Shown here piece after piece: positions 12,126 to 24,094 of a DNA stretch of 64,000 nucleotides. Location: assembly GCA_022495005.1 (NCBI GenBank), contig JAGYXB010001072.1, positions 1,054,001-1,118,000 of the forward strand. Reading direction: 5' to 3'. Positions within the stretch are counted from its first letter, which is position 1. The number at the start of each line of letters is the position of its first letter. The notes below the pieces were generated by a model. That model ran no database searches and was not told the DNA's origin. It worked only from the letters and a program-made list of their open reading frames with translations. The position numbers and the translations under genes are program-made. This stretch comes from Rhyacophila brunnea. Taxonomy: Eukaryota; Arthropoda; Insecta; Trichoptera; Rhyacophilidae.

Positions 12126-12833
12126 TCGAGTCGTTAGGAAATATAAAAAGTCTTCGCCACTGGTTAACGCTATGTACCTAAGAGATTTAGGAATGGAATT
12201 TGTATCCTTTGTAAAGCCAGAAAAAGTTTTGTCGTTATTACGGATTTATAGTGTCTCTGCAATGCGAGTGCTGTCGATGCGATATTTTTGTAGCTATTTT
12301 AGAAAGTAGAACAAGATATGTGTAACTTTTTTTGTAATGTTTCCTTCCTTCACGTTGCTTGCTGTGTTGTTATGGGATACTTCAGCGTAAATAAATTGTG
12401 TGTTTGTAATTATTCATATCGGCACTGGATTGTTCAATACGGAGAAAATTCTTTCAGGAATCCAAGACCCGTCATGGGTTGTATTGCCAAAATGATGGTA
12501 AATTTGGCCGAGTGTGTGTCCTCATCGAAAATCAGCAAATAGTCGAATATGGTATATTAATAATAATTATTCATTGATTTCGTCCCCTTCATGCCCAGAC
12601 ACTCGACACCCTTATTCTTATTATGTATACCTAGCAGTAAAAACTGATGAGCATTGTGGGCATGCCCACCTACCAGTTGCTGCGACCTGTTGCATCTACA
12701 AGTATTTCTGTATGTGTCGCCACTAGATATGCACTACGAAAAGAATTGAACATAACATTCCTTTGTTATGTTTCGTTACCATAAATAGCTCATTGAATTA
12801 TTATATATATTGATAGTATTTCACGATCTCCAG
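12126..12833. other. Intergenic DNA, nothing recognised
   Basis: Three overlapping short open frames (12126-12309, 12318-12542, 12514-12726) show no conserved domain or splice pattern and are probably chance. Confidence 0.45.
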
Positions 12834-13261
12834 AATACGTGTATTAATTAAGGCGCTAAGTACCAAAATAATAAAAACTGACATTTTTATAGAATAATGT
12901 TCTACATACCAACGCCAATAACTTCAACTATAATCTAAGTGCCTCAAGCAAGTCAAAAAAATACAGCAAAATAATTAAACCTGTCGACGTTATAACTCCG
13001 TTGGCGTGTTTTATTTATAATGGTGTAAGTAGCACTGCAGTGGTCAACGGCATTCAATATAAAATAGCTGACGATGGTGTGTTGACACTTGCGAGTTCTT
13101 AATACCTAAAATTATAGAAACTGCCGTGATTGCTTCACACTGTAAAACTACATTTTTCAAAAGGTCTGCTTCATGAAATTTTACTGCAATGACTCGCTAT
13201 TTTGTAACTACAGGCAATACTAGTTTTTGGTACTTAGAGCCTTATTTAATACACGTATTCA
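12834..13261. repeat. Inverted-repeat element, about 430 bp (MITE candidate)
   Basis: The left end GAATACGTGTATTAATTAAG continues GCGCTAAGTACCAAAA at 12834-12868. The right end at 13226-13261 is its near-complement over about 36 bp with two mismatches. The interior is non-coding. The outermost AATACGTGTATT is itself almost palindromic, so it could be terminal inverted repeat or a diverged target duplication. The superfamily is unassigned. Confidence 0.6.
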
Positions 13262-16211
13262 TGACGTTGATAATATCAAATGATAAAAAAAAAATCATAA
13301 CACCAGTTTATAGACGACGCGTACACCTTGTTGGAACGACATATTATGTGAACAAGAATTAGATAAAGTTTTCCAATGGCTTTTTATTTATTGTATGTAG
13401 TTTAGTTGCGGTTCACCCCAAAACTTTCGCTGGTAGAGGTCTACGACAAACATGCGTGTACAAAAATGTATAAGCGCGATCGCGCCATGAAAATAATAAT
13501 TATTGTAGCTAGCCGCTCGTATGTATTGCCAGCCATATTTGCTCACATGTAATGGATTTCCTAAGGGATGCTGTTTTTCTCCCTTGTGGTTATCTTTATT
13601 TGCAGGGTTCTAAGAGGCACTTTTATTTCGAATTAAGAATAAGTACACGGATACACCAAAAGATGCTTTTTAGTCAGATGAAAATAAATAATGGTAATAA
13701 ACTATTACTCTAATGTATTTGTAGTTTGAAAAGCCTTCATTTAAGGCATGATCTAGATGATTTAGAGTCTATTATGTATTATCTTTATTTGGAAGTACTT
13801 ATATTTGTGAAAAAACGTTTTCTACAATGAGCATTGATAAATAAAACCTAAGATCAAAACTAACAGACAACCATATCGCATCTGTTTTGCGTATTCACAC
13901 CACAAAATTTGAGCTTAGATTGCAGGACAAAATGAACAATTGCGTAAATCACATGGTGAAAAAAATAAATAGGTATCATTTTTTAGTATATTAATAAGAG
14001 TAATAATAATGTATATTTAGTTGAAAATATAAGTTTACACAAAGAAATATTTTCTTATTTTTTTGCCTTTAGTATGTTTTTTAAAAACAGAAAATATTTA
14101 CAAAAGAAAGAGCAGGGCGGCCCGCCAAATATTTTTGATTTCAAAATTGTCCCTTTGACGAAAAAGTTTGTGAACCCCTGATCTAGACACACCAGAAGAG
14201 TATCGACGAATATTATATTCCCGACGTGTAGGTACGCGTAGTGAAAACCGATGCAAAATAACAAAATTTGTCACAGTTCATTAGCATATCAATAGTAGGT
14301 ATTTAGTATATCATATACCTACCTATTATTTTATGGGTTATTGGGGTGTTGATCAAAAGTTTGTAATTTTTCCGGGAACTGTGATAGAATCTGTATACTA
14401 AATATATAATCTGTTTGTGATTGATTAGTGACTGTGTCAGGCCGGGAAGTGTTTGTGGCGTCCACTCCTCAGCTCTGTAATTTGGAATTACTATGGCACT
14501 GTGCTAGCGTTTTAGTTTCGTACGTGTGTAAGAGATGCACCTTGATTTTTTAAAGATGGCAATTGGCTGTAAGAATGTGCACGGTGTCAGGCAGTTTATT
14601 GGTTTCGTTGCCTTTTGTACCTATATACCATAAGGCGCATGAGTTCCAAAGTAAGGGCACAGTGTACCTACTAGTATTTTGGCTGTGGAACAAAGTTTCT
14701 TTGTTAATTCTACGATGGATAGTATTTTAGTGAAAAATAGGACATACCTATAAGTCTTACAAACTTGTCTCTTTGGTGTTAGCATAATTCTCCTTCATCA
14801 TTGTGGGAACATTATGGATGAGGTTCGTGGTGTGAATGGGTTCCACCCCTCTGTGTACCCAACTTAAAGTTTGAATTCACGACGAATGTGCTTCATATGA
14901 CAATATGTGACGCTTCTAACAAGAAAAACGCAATGACATTAGTGATATATATTGGGCAACCGGATAAGTCATGTTTCCAGTCGCAGAAGTGGTCATGTTT
15001 CCCATTAATCGCCACCTAAGTTGACGCTACGCACATGGTTCATTTGCTAATAAGCCACTTACATATTATGCGAAACGCAATTGCTTTTGTGATTCGTCTA
15101 CACTTACAATCTACATGAGACGATAGTATACATGAAAAGGCATGATTGTAATGAAAGGATAGATTAAAGTATTTAAATATTTCAGTAAGTATACTTACAT
15201 AAAATGCGAGACCACTGTGCATTATAATTATTGTTATACAATCCTTGGGAGAAAATTCAGGATGCCGTCTTTCTAATGAAAATATTCTGGAACCTAAATT
15301 AAATAAAATGATAAATAGATTTCTAAAAAGATATTCATCATTTGAGATGCAGTACATAAGCAAAATTTTTAGGCGATTAAAATCGGCCATTATTTTGCTA
15401 TCTTGCAATTTTAGAGTTTGAATTTTGAATAATTATTACAATTTTTTCCGATAAAAATACAAGAAACATCTCTTGATTGTAAGTAGTTTTGATATATTAT
15501 CTAATTGTATCTACTGCTATTTATTATAATAATGTACCAAGTATTTTTGCAGGGGAAAATAATATTCGTATCAGGGAACCCACTTTGAGTGATTCGTATC
15601 TAGGGCTAAGGGCCCTCGCGTACGTATTCGAATCGGGCCTCGCACTTGCTAGGACCGGCTGTGATGTTGACAACTCCAGTCAGGTCGTACTTTATTTTGC
15701 CGTCTCTATACAAAACTATTGTGACATCTCTTGTATTGTTCGACCGTGTACAGCGAATTTCTTATGTGTGATTGTGTATAATGGGTGTTTAGTGCTGTAG
15801 AGATAGTGTCCCTCAGCAATTATTCGTACCTACACATAATCTACTGCCGAATAGGGACCTGAGATAACATGAGAAGGCGGACACAAAATAATGAGCTTTA
15901 TCATGTAACAGCAAAATTTTACGTTAGAATTTATATAATATTATAATTATTATCGTTGCCTATGATATGTAGTTATATATTGTAAGAAGGGTATAATCAA
16001 GGATGGTGAACGTGTGACAGTCGTGTCATTAAGTGACATGTGCGAAAAGTTAGAATTTTGGGATACAAAAGTTTCGTAATTTTTAAAACTAAATTTATCG
16101 AAATATACTTAATCTCTCAATACCTACTGGCTTGTTCTATCGGCGTCCAAATAGATCACACGACATTTTGAATAATATTTTAGTATATATTTACTCTTAG
16201 TTTTATGTGAA
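13262..16211. other. Intergenic DNA with one hAT-type terminus
   Basis: Apart from the hAT end at 14120-14180, nothing is recognised. The longest frames are 122 codons on the minus strand (15408 to 15040) and 103 codons on the plus strand (15489-15800). Neither resembles a known family or has convincing splice signals for an exon. Confidence 0.45.
14120..14180. mobile_element. hAT-type terminus (isolated end)
   Basis: Read on the minus strand from 14180 the sequence begins CAGGGGTTCACAAACTTTTT and continues into a GC-rich GGCGGGCCGCCC block near 14115-14127, typical of hAT terminal repeats. I found no partner end within a plausible distance, so this is probably a truncated relic. Confidence 0.45.
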
Positions 16212-16452
16212 ATTTTTCGACCATGTTCGATTCTATTAAGACTATATGGGCCTTCCTCCACCGAGTGGAGGTTTGTATTAACAGATTTTGTTTTTACGAG
16301 AAATGGATGTCAGCCACTTACTCAACCTATTAAGTCCACACCCTGACTCAACACAAATTGAAAAACAATATGTGTATTTGCCAGACCCAGGATTCGATCC
16401 TGGGAGCCACGACACTATAGGCCGACGCTTAATCCGCGCGGCCATCGTAGGT
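16212..16452 (-). repeat. tRNA-derived SINE, copy 3
   Basis: Full-length minus-strand copy. It has the tRNA-like head with B box GATCGAATCC-type sequence (complement of GGATTCGATCCTGGG), the ACAATATGTGTATTTGCCAG segment lost in copy 2, the GAAATGGATGTCAGCCACTT body and the GACCATGTTCGATT tail. A few point differences from copy 1 imply independent ageing. Confidence 0.82.
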
Positions 16453-16779
16453 GAATGCAAAGTAATATTATTGCAGAGGTACTAGAAAAATTGCTATTTT
16501 GACTACCTTTTAGTAGACAACTATTTTCGTCGGGGAATTATTTCAAATCGAAATTAAAATATCGTTTTGGTAATGATTTGACTGACACGTCATGTTTTGA
16601 TAAGTCCTCAATTATTGATAATTGGCATCAAACAAACAACAAAATTTGTTGTAAAATAATAAAAAGTAAGTATGTTTGTAATATTAATTCTATCGACCGA
16701 GGGTCCTTGATGGAATTTGAATTTAAATATGTTTGTCTACCTATTATATATTTGTACTACTACTATTTGTTAAATTATT

Positions 16780-16826
16780 TTTACATGTAATTTGACACAT
16801 TTGTAGAAAAAGGATTGCCATCCCTG
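16780..16826. mobile_element. hAT-type terminus (isolated end)
   Basis: From 16826 on the minus strand the sequence starts CAGGGATGGCAATCCTTTTT, a typical hAT end, followed by TGTGTCAAAT. No matching left end was seen nearby. Probably a relic or a strongly diverged short element. Confidence 0.4.
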
Positions 16827-17178
16827 GTTTAGCTGATGATATTTCCATTTCTCTCATTCTAAATAGGTCGTTTTCCACCCCATAGCAATAACAATAAGTA
16901 TAATTTTATATAAACTCAAACGTAATGACTAGAGGGAATCAGCAACTTGTTAGATTATAATAGTTTGCGTAATGCTGGTTGTAGACGACAGGCGAAAGTT
17001 TTGATCAATATGCCACTCAGGTACTATTTTATCATCCTTAAAGCATTAATAACTATCGCACAGCAAAACTTTCTCTCTCCAGTTTTCAGAAATATCAGTT
17101 TCTGTCAAGTTTTAGGCAAATTTTTCAGACTGCCATAAATTCTTCTAACTTTGACATTCTAACCCCCTGGTAGACTTA

Positions 17179-18475
17179 CGAGGGTGGGTCAATAATTCCT
17201 TAGAAAAAAGCATTAAAACAGGTTTTATTTTTGTATTTTTTTTTTATTTCTCAACATAATTTCCTTGGAGCTCAATACACTTGGTTAGACGTTTCTCAAT
17301 TTTTTTTAAACCGTCAGAAAAATAAGTTTTCGGAAGGTCCTCAAAATAAGCATTTGTCCGATCGATGACTTCTTCATTTGAAAAAAAACGTTGTCCACTT
17401 AGCCATTTTTTAAGTTTGGGAAAAGGAAAAAGTCACTGGGGGCTAAATCTGGCGAATACGGTGGGTGGTCGACCAATTCGAACTTCAATTCTTCAATTTT
17501 AGCCATTGATCGTAAACATGTGTGAACACGGGCATTGTCCTGATGAAAGAGGATTTTTTTCCTGTTTAAATGAGGCCGTTTTTCTTCAATTTTGTTTTTT
17601 AGCTGGTCCAATAAAGATGCATAATAATCCCCTGTTATTGTTTTTCCTTTTTCCAAATAGTCAACGAAAATAATTTCACGTGCATCCCAAAATACAGTAG
17701 CCATAACCTTACCAGCTGATTTTACGGTTTTCGCCTTCTTTGGACATGGTTTGCCTTCGCAATCCACTGCTTTGACTGTTCTTTCGTCTCGGGAGTATAG
17801 TGGTGTATCCATGTTTCATCTACAGTCACAAAGCGACGAAAAAATTCATCCGGATTGCGTTGCATGAGCGACAACAGGGCTTTAGAGGCCACCACCCTAT
17901 TGCGTTTATTGTCGACTGTGAGCAAACGCGGCACCCATCTTGCAGAAATATTTTTCATGCCCAATTTGTCATGTAAAATAGAAATGACGCTACCTTTTGA
18001 GATCCCTGTAACCTCAATTATCTCACTCAACTTTAATCTTCGGTCACTTAACACCATATCGTGGATTTTATTGATCATTTCTGGTGTAGTCACCTCTACA
18101 GGACGTCCTGAGCGTGGTTCATCCTTTGTTGATGTACGACCACGTTTAAATTCATTTAACCAGTTATAAATAGTTGCAAGTGAAGGAGCAGATATGCCGT
18201 GAACTAAATCCAACTCATTTTTTATTTCCTTTGCTGTTAACCCTTTTATATTAAAATGTTTAATAACAGCTCTAAACTCAATTTTCTCCATTTTCCATTT
18301 TTCCATCCACAAGCAAATTTTTTTTAAATGTACGAGAAACACACAACAACCCGACCAATCTGATTGAAACTTCGCAGCATACTGAATCGGTAGTGCCGCT
18401 GCATGAAAACAAACCGCTTACAGTACTAGTCGCGCCACCTGTCGGCTTTTCTAAGGACTTATTGACCCACCCTCG
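17179..18475 (-). mobile_element. Mariner transposon, copy 1
   Basis: Both ends carry the terminal inverted repeat CGAGGGTGGGTCAATAA followed by (T/G)TCCTTAGAAAA, about 28 bp. TA dinucleotides flank the element at 17177-17178 and 18476-18477, the target duplication of the mariner/Tc1 superfamily. The 1297-bp element contains one broken transposase gene on the minus strand. A near-identical copy in the opposite orientation lies at 52389-53690. Confidence 0.95.
17244..18306 (-). pseudogene. Mariner transposase (DD34D), two frameshifts
   Basis: The start is ATG at 18306 (MEKWKMEKIEF). The N-terminal paired helix-turn-helix region (NIKGLTAKEIKNELD, TIYNWLNEFKRGR) is followed by the linker and the catalytic core VTVDETWIHHYTPETKEQSK, FHQDNARVHT and YSPDLAPSDFFLF. 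All three catalytic aspartates are visible, with 34 residues between the second and third, so this is DD34D mariner. A one-base loss near 17755, after QWIAK, throws the frame; the core continues in another frame at PKKAKTVKSAGKV. A second break near 17406-17411 is a run of six instead of seven A (coding sense), so the reading ends at FPNLKNG. Typical length is about 345 residues. Not functional as it stands. Confidence 0.93.
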
Positions 18476-18477
18476 TA

Positions 18478-21400
18478 TTTAAAAGTGCCTATACTATATC
18501 ATAAGTCCACAAAGAAGAAGAAGAAGTACTTAGCGCTTTAATATCTGTCTTGCCTTCGAAAGCGGGGGTTTCTTTTGTTTAATTAAGAAAACTTTTTCAA
18601 TTTATAGGTATTAATATTGCCGAGTAATAATTCCTAAGTGATTTTTTTAACAACGTTAACTCTCTACTTTTATAATTAATAACAATCATCTCCATCAGAT
18701 ATTATATTATATACCCTACCTACGTACTATTAATGAATGGTGGAAATGGGTTGTGTAGATCCGACATAAATAGTGCAAACTTGGTTTGCTTTAGGCAGTG
18801 TTCAATTGATTTAAAAAAAAAACTAACCAATACCATCTGCAAATTGTATTATTACTACAATAAAAGCAAATAAGTATGACTGACAAAGTGTGCATTATTT
18901 TTGTCGGATGTTTACAGACTACATAATAATATCATACTATCATACATACTATCACTACTATTATGATAAGCTCTCATTTGCTGCTGACTAGATAATGATT
19001 TTTTAATTACCACCTTTAAAATGCACGTTAATTACATCCATCGGCCGCCTGGTCATTACGCGCCGGGTGCGTCTTCAGCGTCCAAAGTATTAATTGAATT
19101 TAAAAAATAAACCAATATTATCTGTAATTTGCATTATTAGTTCAAAGAACTAAATAATTAGTATGACTGACAAAGTTTAGTGTGCACTATTAATTTGTGT
19201 CAAATCTCCACAGTATACCTTCTCCCTTCGCCACTGCTATGTACTTAGTTAGTTTTAATTGAGTGTACTTTTTTATTCACAATAGTTATTATGTTCCCAC
19301 ATCCGTCACTTGTAATTATGCGGTCTTCAAAATATCCCATTCCTCATTCACTCCTCTGGTGTTGCTTCATGCTGTCTGTCGTACGGCTGGGATTTTTTTT
19401 ATTCCTCCATTGAATATTATTATGTACTATGTATGTATATAGAAGTTTGTATCGTTTCTAATTGTTGAAAATAATCTTATTTTTCCCATAGATTATCATT
19501 TTTTTCTGTTCCTTGTTCACATGCATCGCTTATCAGCGACTTGTTCTCTGTTTAACATTTTAAATGTTTTATACATATTTTAGACAGTTTTATACAATGT
19601 TTATTTCTTACGGACAAATGTATGCTACTTTAAGCACTATTTATGCCTGTAATGTAAATTGTTTATTGCATTTTAGCATTTGCTCTATCATTCCGCTAAT
19701 TTTCAATGCAACAATGGTTTTATTTCTAAGTATAATAATAATTATTGCATTGCAGAGATTCGTGACTGTAAAGGGAAACCGCGGAAAGTTGAATAAGGGA
19801 AATGGGTGGGGTAACCAATATGACGTATTATTGTTTACGGTATTTTTCTCGTTGAGTTTTATCTCTAGTGACATTATTTACGTATATAATATACTATATA
19901 CTTTCCAATAGGTATATTTAGTACTTTGCCTTGTATGCCCATTATGTTTTATGTAGTCCTGTCAAAATTGATTACACATTGACCGCCGAAGCGTAACGGT
20001 ATCAATTTCATTTTATAAGTAGACAGGCGCGCATAAAGTAGAATATCCTGATTTATCGTGTTTATTAATGATAACAGTAAGTGAACATGGTATACTGCGA
20101 CCAAACCGCATTCAGAAATACATAGTGTTCTACTGCATCTTGGTATATTATATCCACTCCTAAATTGGAACATAAGGACACAATACCTCCAAAAAGTTTC
20201 GTTTTTCAGTACTATTCTTGTGTCTTTCGTGGTCTAACCAGCGTTACAAAGCTTCGGTGTATACACTATACATCATGTGGATGGTAGGTAGTTTATTATA
20301 TATATAGTTCGTGGTCTAGCCAGGTCCAACGTTGTTTCTCCACTCTCAATGTGAATTTAAGTGTTCTATGTGTGTATTAAAGTGTTCTGTCATTTGTATC
20401 GTCGTTCAAATGTAACCCATCGTACCTAATTATCCAGGAAAATTAAATATCCAACTTGGTATTTCTGACACAGTAAACTATCACCCCTTTCTATTCTAAG
20501 CAACGTTCGTTGTCAGCTTAACAGAACACACTTACGTTCGTATTCATACACGTGACGGAACACTTCAAATACATTATCTCCTGAGAATGGCCTGTCTAAT
20601 GAGCCCGAAAGTCGAAGGAATAAGGAGAAAGAACACACGGTGACAACTCGAAAGCTAGACACTATAACTGACAACCGTGAAAGTCTCCAGCAATCTATTA
20701 TAATGTAAGATCAATCGTATATCTACCTTATACATATATTATTTAAAACACTAATTGTAATCACTTTGTCAGTCTAATAATTATTCGAGTATTGATCTGC
20801 CATTAAATTGGCTGTCCTCTTTTCTTATTGGCTAGTTAACAAGTAAATGGCTTAATAATGATTACTTTTACATATTTAAAGCATTCTGAATACTCCAAAG
20901 TGCCGCTAATGACGTTTTTTAGATACTAACTAGACTTTTTATGGTAGGTAATAATGTATACAATCAGTAAATTATATGCATTTTATGTAAATATCGAACA
21001 TTGTATCGGAATAAACTATTTTACCGCTTGAAGTTCAACAAATAATTCTAACTATCTGAAGTACTACGTTTTGTACTTCTTTAATATAATACGGTACACC
21101 GCACAAAAGTAATAAAACACCGTAACGGCAAATATTATTGTAAACCGATCATATTTAGTAGATACATACATATTCTAATAATTAGACGACCAGGCTTGCC
21201 AATTTATACGGATCGTCTTGTGCATCAATTTAAAATAACAAAAATTATTGAACGCAACAATTCAGGTACCAATTGGATCGTTTCGACGCTTGTTGATATT
21301 GATTGTTGGTTTAAAATGTAAGTATGCCAATAATATATTATATCTTGGCTGTAGTGGCAAGTCGCTAATTGTATTTACTATAACCACATTTTGTTTCGTA

Positions 21401-22435
21401 TTATTATTTTCGGTAAAAATAATGAATAAAATCTGGTGACAATTATTATGAAATCAAACGTCAACATGACAGCATTGAATTGACGGCATGCGTCTAGAGG
21501 TAGCACCCAACGGATTTGGATAGTTTTGGCAAGTCTCGGCAATTTTCAAAGCATTCGTTGGTTGCAGTCGTCCCGTTGAATTGGGCAATAATAGTTTTTT
21601 TTATTCTATGTCGCTCACGACTTGACGTAAAGATTAAAAGTGACATTTTCTCTATCGAGTCAGATCGACGGGAGTCAGCGAGTATGCTCGAGCAATTTAG
21701 CAATTCAGTTCTCACTTTGCAGTACCTATACTTTATTATAGACTTAAAATTAAAAATATTGAAATTGAAAAGGCTGTAGACATAATATAATAATTTTAAC
21801 GTAGCAAGCGAGGCGATAATTTTGTAACTCAAATATAAAGTGGGTATAGACTTTTGAATTTTAGTTGCGCTCGAGAGGTAATGTTGATTTACGGAAAAAT
21901 ATTTTATAAAAAGGTCAAAATTCACGGTCGGAAAGAAAATCCGTTGATTTCATAAATTTTAACAAGCTCTACGGAGAGAGGGTGCTGTAGGCTTCAATTA
22001 TAAATATATTACATTTTTTCTCAGAATTACGTTCTTTAAATACTAAAGTATGTCGGCGGACTATTGGAAATCAAATAAAATTATTCTTGATATGAAGGAT
22101 AGGTACCTACTTGAAGATTTTATTGTGAAAAATTAGTTTGGGAATCTAATATATATATAATATAGGTATCTAATATTTAGTATAGGGTTCAAGTTGGGTT
22201 CTAGATAGAGTGAGTGTTATACGTTTTTTGTCTTAGGAATTGTTCGATTTTGGAATCAAACGTTTGTATTGGTAACATGTTCATGATTTTCTTCTTATAG
22301 TAGTAGCCCCAAAAACAAAATGGTTTGAAAACTGCTTTGTTTATATAACCTACGTCCTACATATGAATTTCTCGGTGTTTTACGTAATCATTCAACAATC
22401 TGCCTATAATAAATTGACGAATGACTATTTTCCAC
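18478..22435. other. Intergenic DNA with a diverged direct repeat
   Basis: Apart from the repeat at 18798-19215, nothing is recognised. The 143-codon frame at 21925-21494 (minus) and the 115-codon frame at 19564-19911 are opposed by comparable frames on the other strand and match no family I know. Treat them as non-coding. Confidence 0.45.
18798..19215 (+). repeat. Diverged direct repeat, two units about 285 bp apart
   Basis: Unit one (about 18798-18917) and unit two (about 19085-19215) share AAAACTAACCAATA-like, ATCTG(C/T)AA and AGTATGACTGACAAAGT blocks in the same order, separated by a GC-richer stretch near 19040-19075. The similarity is obvious but gapped, as for an old duplication or two copies of an unknown repeat. 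Confidence 0.45.
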
Positions 22436-22680
22436 AGGTACTTATTTGTCTAAAAGATCAATAAAGCGTCAATCTGAGATGAAAGATCTTAACGTTATTT
22501 TTGATTCTTCTTTATCTTTTCGATCTTATATCATCTCTATGGCTCTACATTCAAGCAAGTCTCTAGGATTCATCATGAGACAAGCTAAACCATTTAAGAT
22601 ACTAATTGTCATACGTACCTACACTCTACGTCTCGTTAGTACGTAGTATTCTTGAATATGTATTAATTATCTGCAAGAAT
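22436..22680 (+). pseudogene. Non-LTR reverse transcriptase remnant (Jockey/CR1-like region)
   Basis: The frame 22446-22646 contains MKDLNVIFDSSLSFRSYI and SSKSLGFIMRQAKPFK. This is the region just after the polymerase domain in Jockey/CR1-type ORF2 proteins (typically DLGVxFDSxLSF...KALGFIxR). A short ILEYVLII stretch continues in another frame. Upstream polymerase motifs are absent. The remnant runs into the 372-bp tandem duplication starting at 22610. Confidence 0.75.
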
Positions 22681-23353
22681 ATTCTAACATATGCTAATTA
22701 TATCTAATGGCCACCTGATGGGCATATAATTATCACATTTAGCTAAATGTGATAAATATATCACATTAATCACTTTTCGTATTCAGGTAGTTAATTATTA
22801 CAATAAGTTAACCGTCTGAACTGTCAAAAAGTGCTATCTTTTAACAGCCCCTCTCTTAGCTGTGTAAACTTTTAGAGCGATATAGAGTACGTCAATTACA
22901 TATTGAGAATAGAGATGCCAGATGCAACTGTTTTGAAAAATAAAAATAATAAATAGTTCCCCGCGAGCTGTGCTCGAGTGACATACGTACCTACACTCTA
23001 CGTCTCGTTAGTACGTAGTATTCTTGAATATGTATTAATTATCTGCAAGAATATTCTAACATATGCTAATTATATCTAATGGCCACCTGATGGGCATATA
23101 ATTATCACATTTAGCTAAATGTGATAAATATATCACATTAATCACTTTTCGTATTCAGGTAGTTAATTATTACAATAAGTTAACCGTCTGAACTGTCAAA
23201 AAGTGCTATCTTTTAACAGCCCCTCTCTTAGCTGTGTAAACTTTTAGAGCGATATAGAGTACGTCAATTACATATTGAGAATAGAGATGCCAGATGCAAC
23301 TGTTTTGAAAAATAAAAATAATAAATAGTTCCCCGCGAGCTGTGCTCGAGTGA
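22610..23353 (+). repeat. Perfect tandem duplication, 2 x 372 bp
   Basis: Unit one (22610-22981) and unit two (22982-23353) appear identical base for base on reading both. Each unit starts CATACGTACCTACACTC and ends GAGCTGTGCTCGAGTGA. The junction has only the short shared CAT as microhomology. Each unit holds a 24-bp perfect palindrome centred on TTTAGCTAAA (22731-22754 and 23103-23126). Complete identity means either a very recent duplication or an assembly duplication of one locus. Confidence 0.9.
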
Positions 23354-24094
23354 CATTATTTATGTTTTTTCACTCTTCTGGGGGTAATGTTTATTTAATA
23401 TATTTATTTAACTTGCTTGATTATATCCAGTTATTTTTCAATTTAATTTTCATGTTGTGGACGTCCTGAATTCTGTTTTGTTACGTACGCAATGTTTCTT
23501 TAAAATAAATATGTACATTTTGAATTAAAATGTCTGATTTGATACTGCAATATGTGAAGGGTGAAATGTCTTATTAAAACTAACCAATCCTTCGAATTTA
23601 AGTATTCAATGCTTATTATTACAAATCAATACTGAGCTGAAGTGATTTTAGAATATTATAACCATTGCAGTATTGATAGTGCTGATCTTATAATAGATGG
23701 AATCACTGTTGCGTATAGTTATAAGATAGCTAAATAATGCCGCCGAAAGATTATTTCCTTTCCTAGTAATATTTTGCCTGTCTAGTTACAAATTCAAGTC
23801 ATAGTTTCACATTATTTATGGAAGAGCGCGATAGTAAATGGCATGTCAGAATTGCACCTAGAAACAATACAGTGTTCTACTGCAGGTGTACATTTTACCT
23901 GAAAAGAAATATGCGAATGCAACAACGTTCCGTTCACTGCAGCTGCTAAATAATGAAGAAGGTGATAGTACCATGTACCTCGAAAAGAAAACTCACTATT
24001 TAGAAGTGAAATGTAAGAAATATCGTTAGATGGTCTGTGTATAGTGTATATTATGTACATACAGGATTATCAAATAAGAGATATATTCACTGAA
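23354..24094. other. Intergenic DNA, possible downstream part of a decayed transposon
   Basis: The stretch adjoins the transposase remnant at 24095-24874 and may contain its downstream end, but I could not find an inverted repeat. The string GTGTTCTACTGCA near 23871 also occurs near 20127, a weak hint of a shared repeat. Confidence 0.35.

Noticed and set aside
15040..15408. 122-codon minus-strand frame considered as a transposase fragment
   Set aside because: I compared it mentally with Harbinger-type and other transposases but found no catalytic motif or consistent alignment.
21494..21925. 143-codon minus-strand frame, among the longest not tied to a transposon
   Set aside because: No recognisable motif, and an open frame of similar quality lies on the plus strand (21516-21779). 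Composition follows the background.
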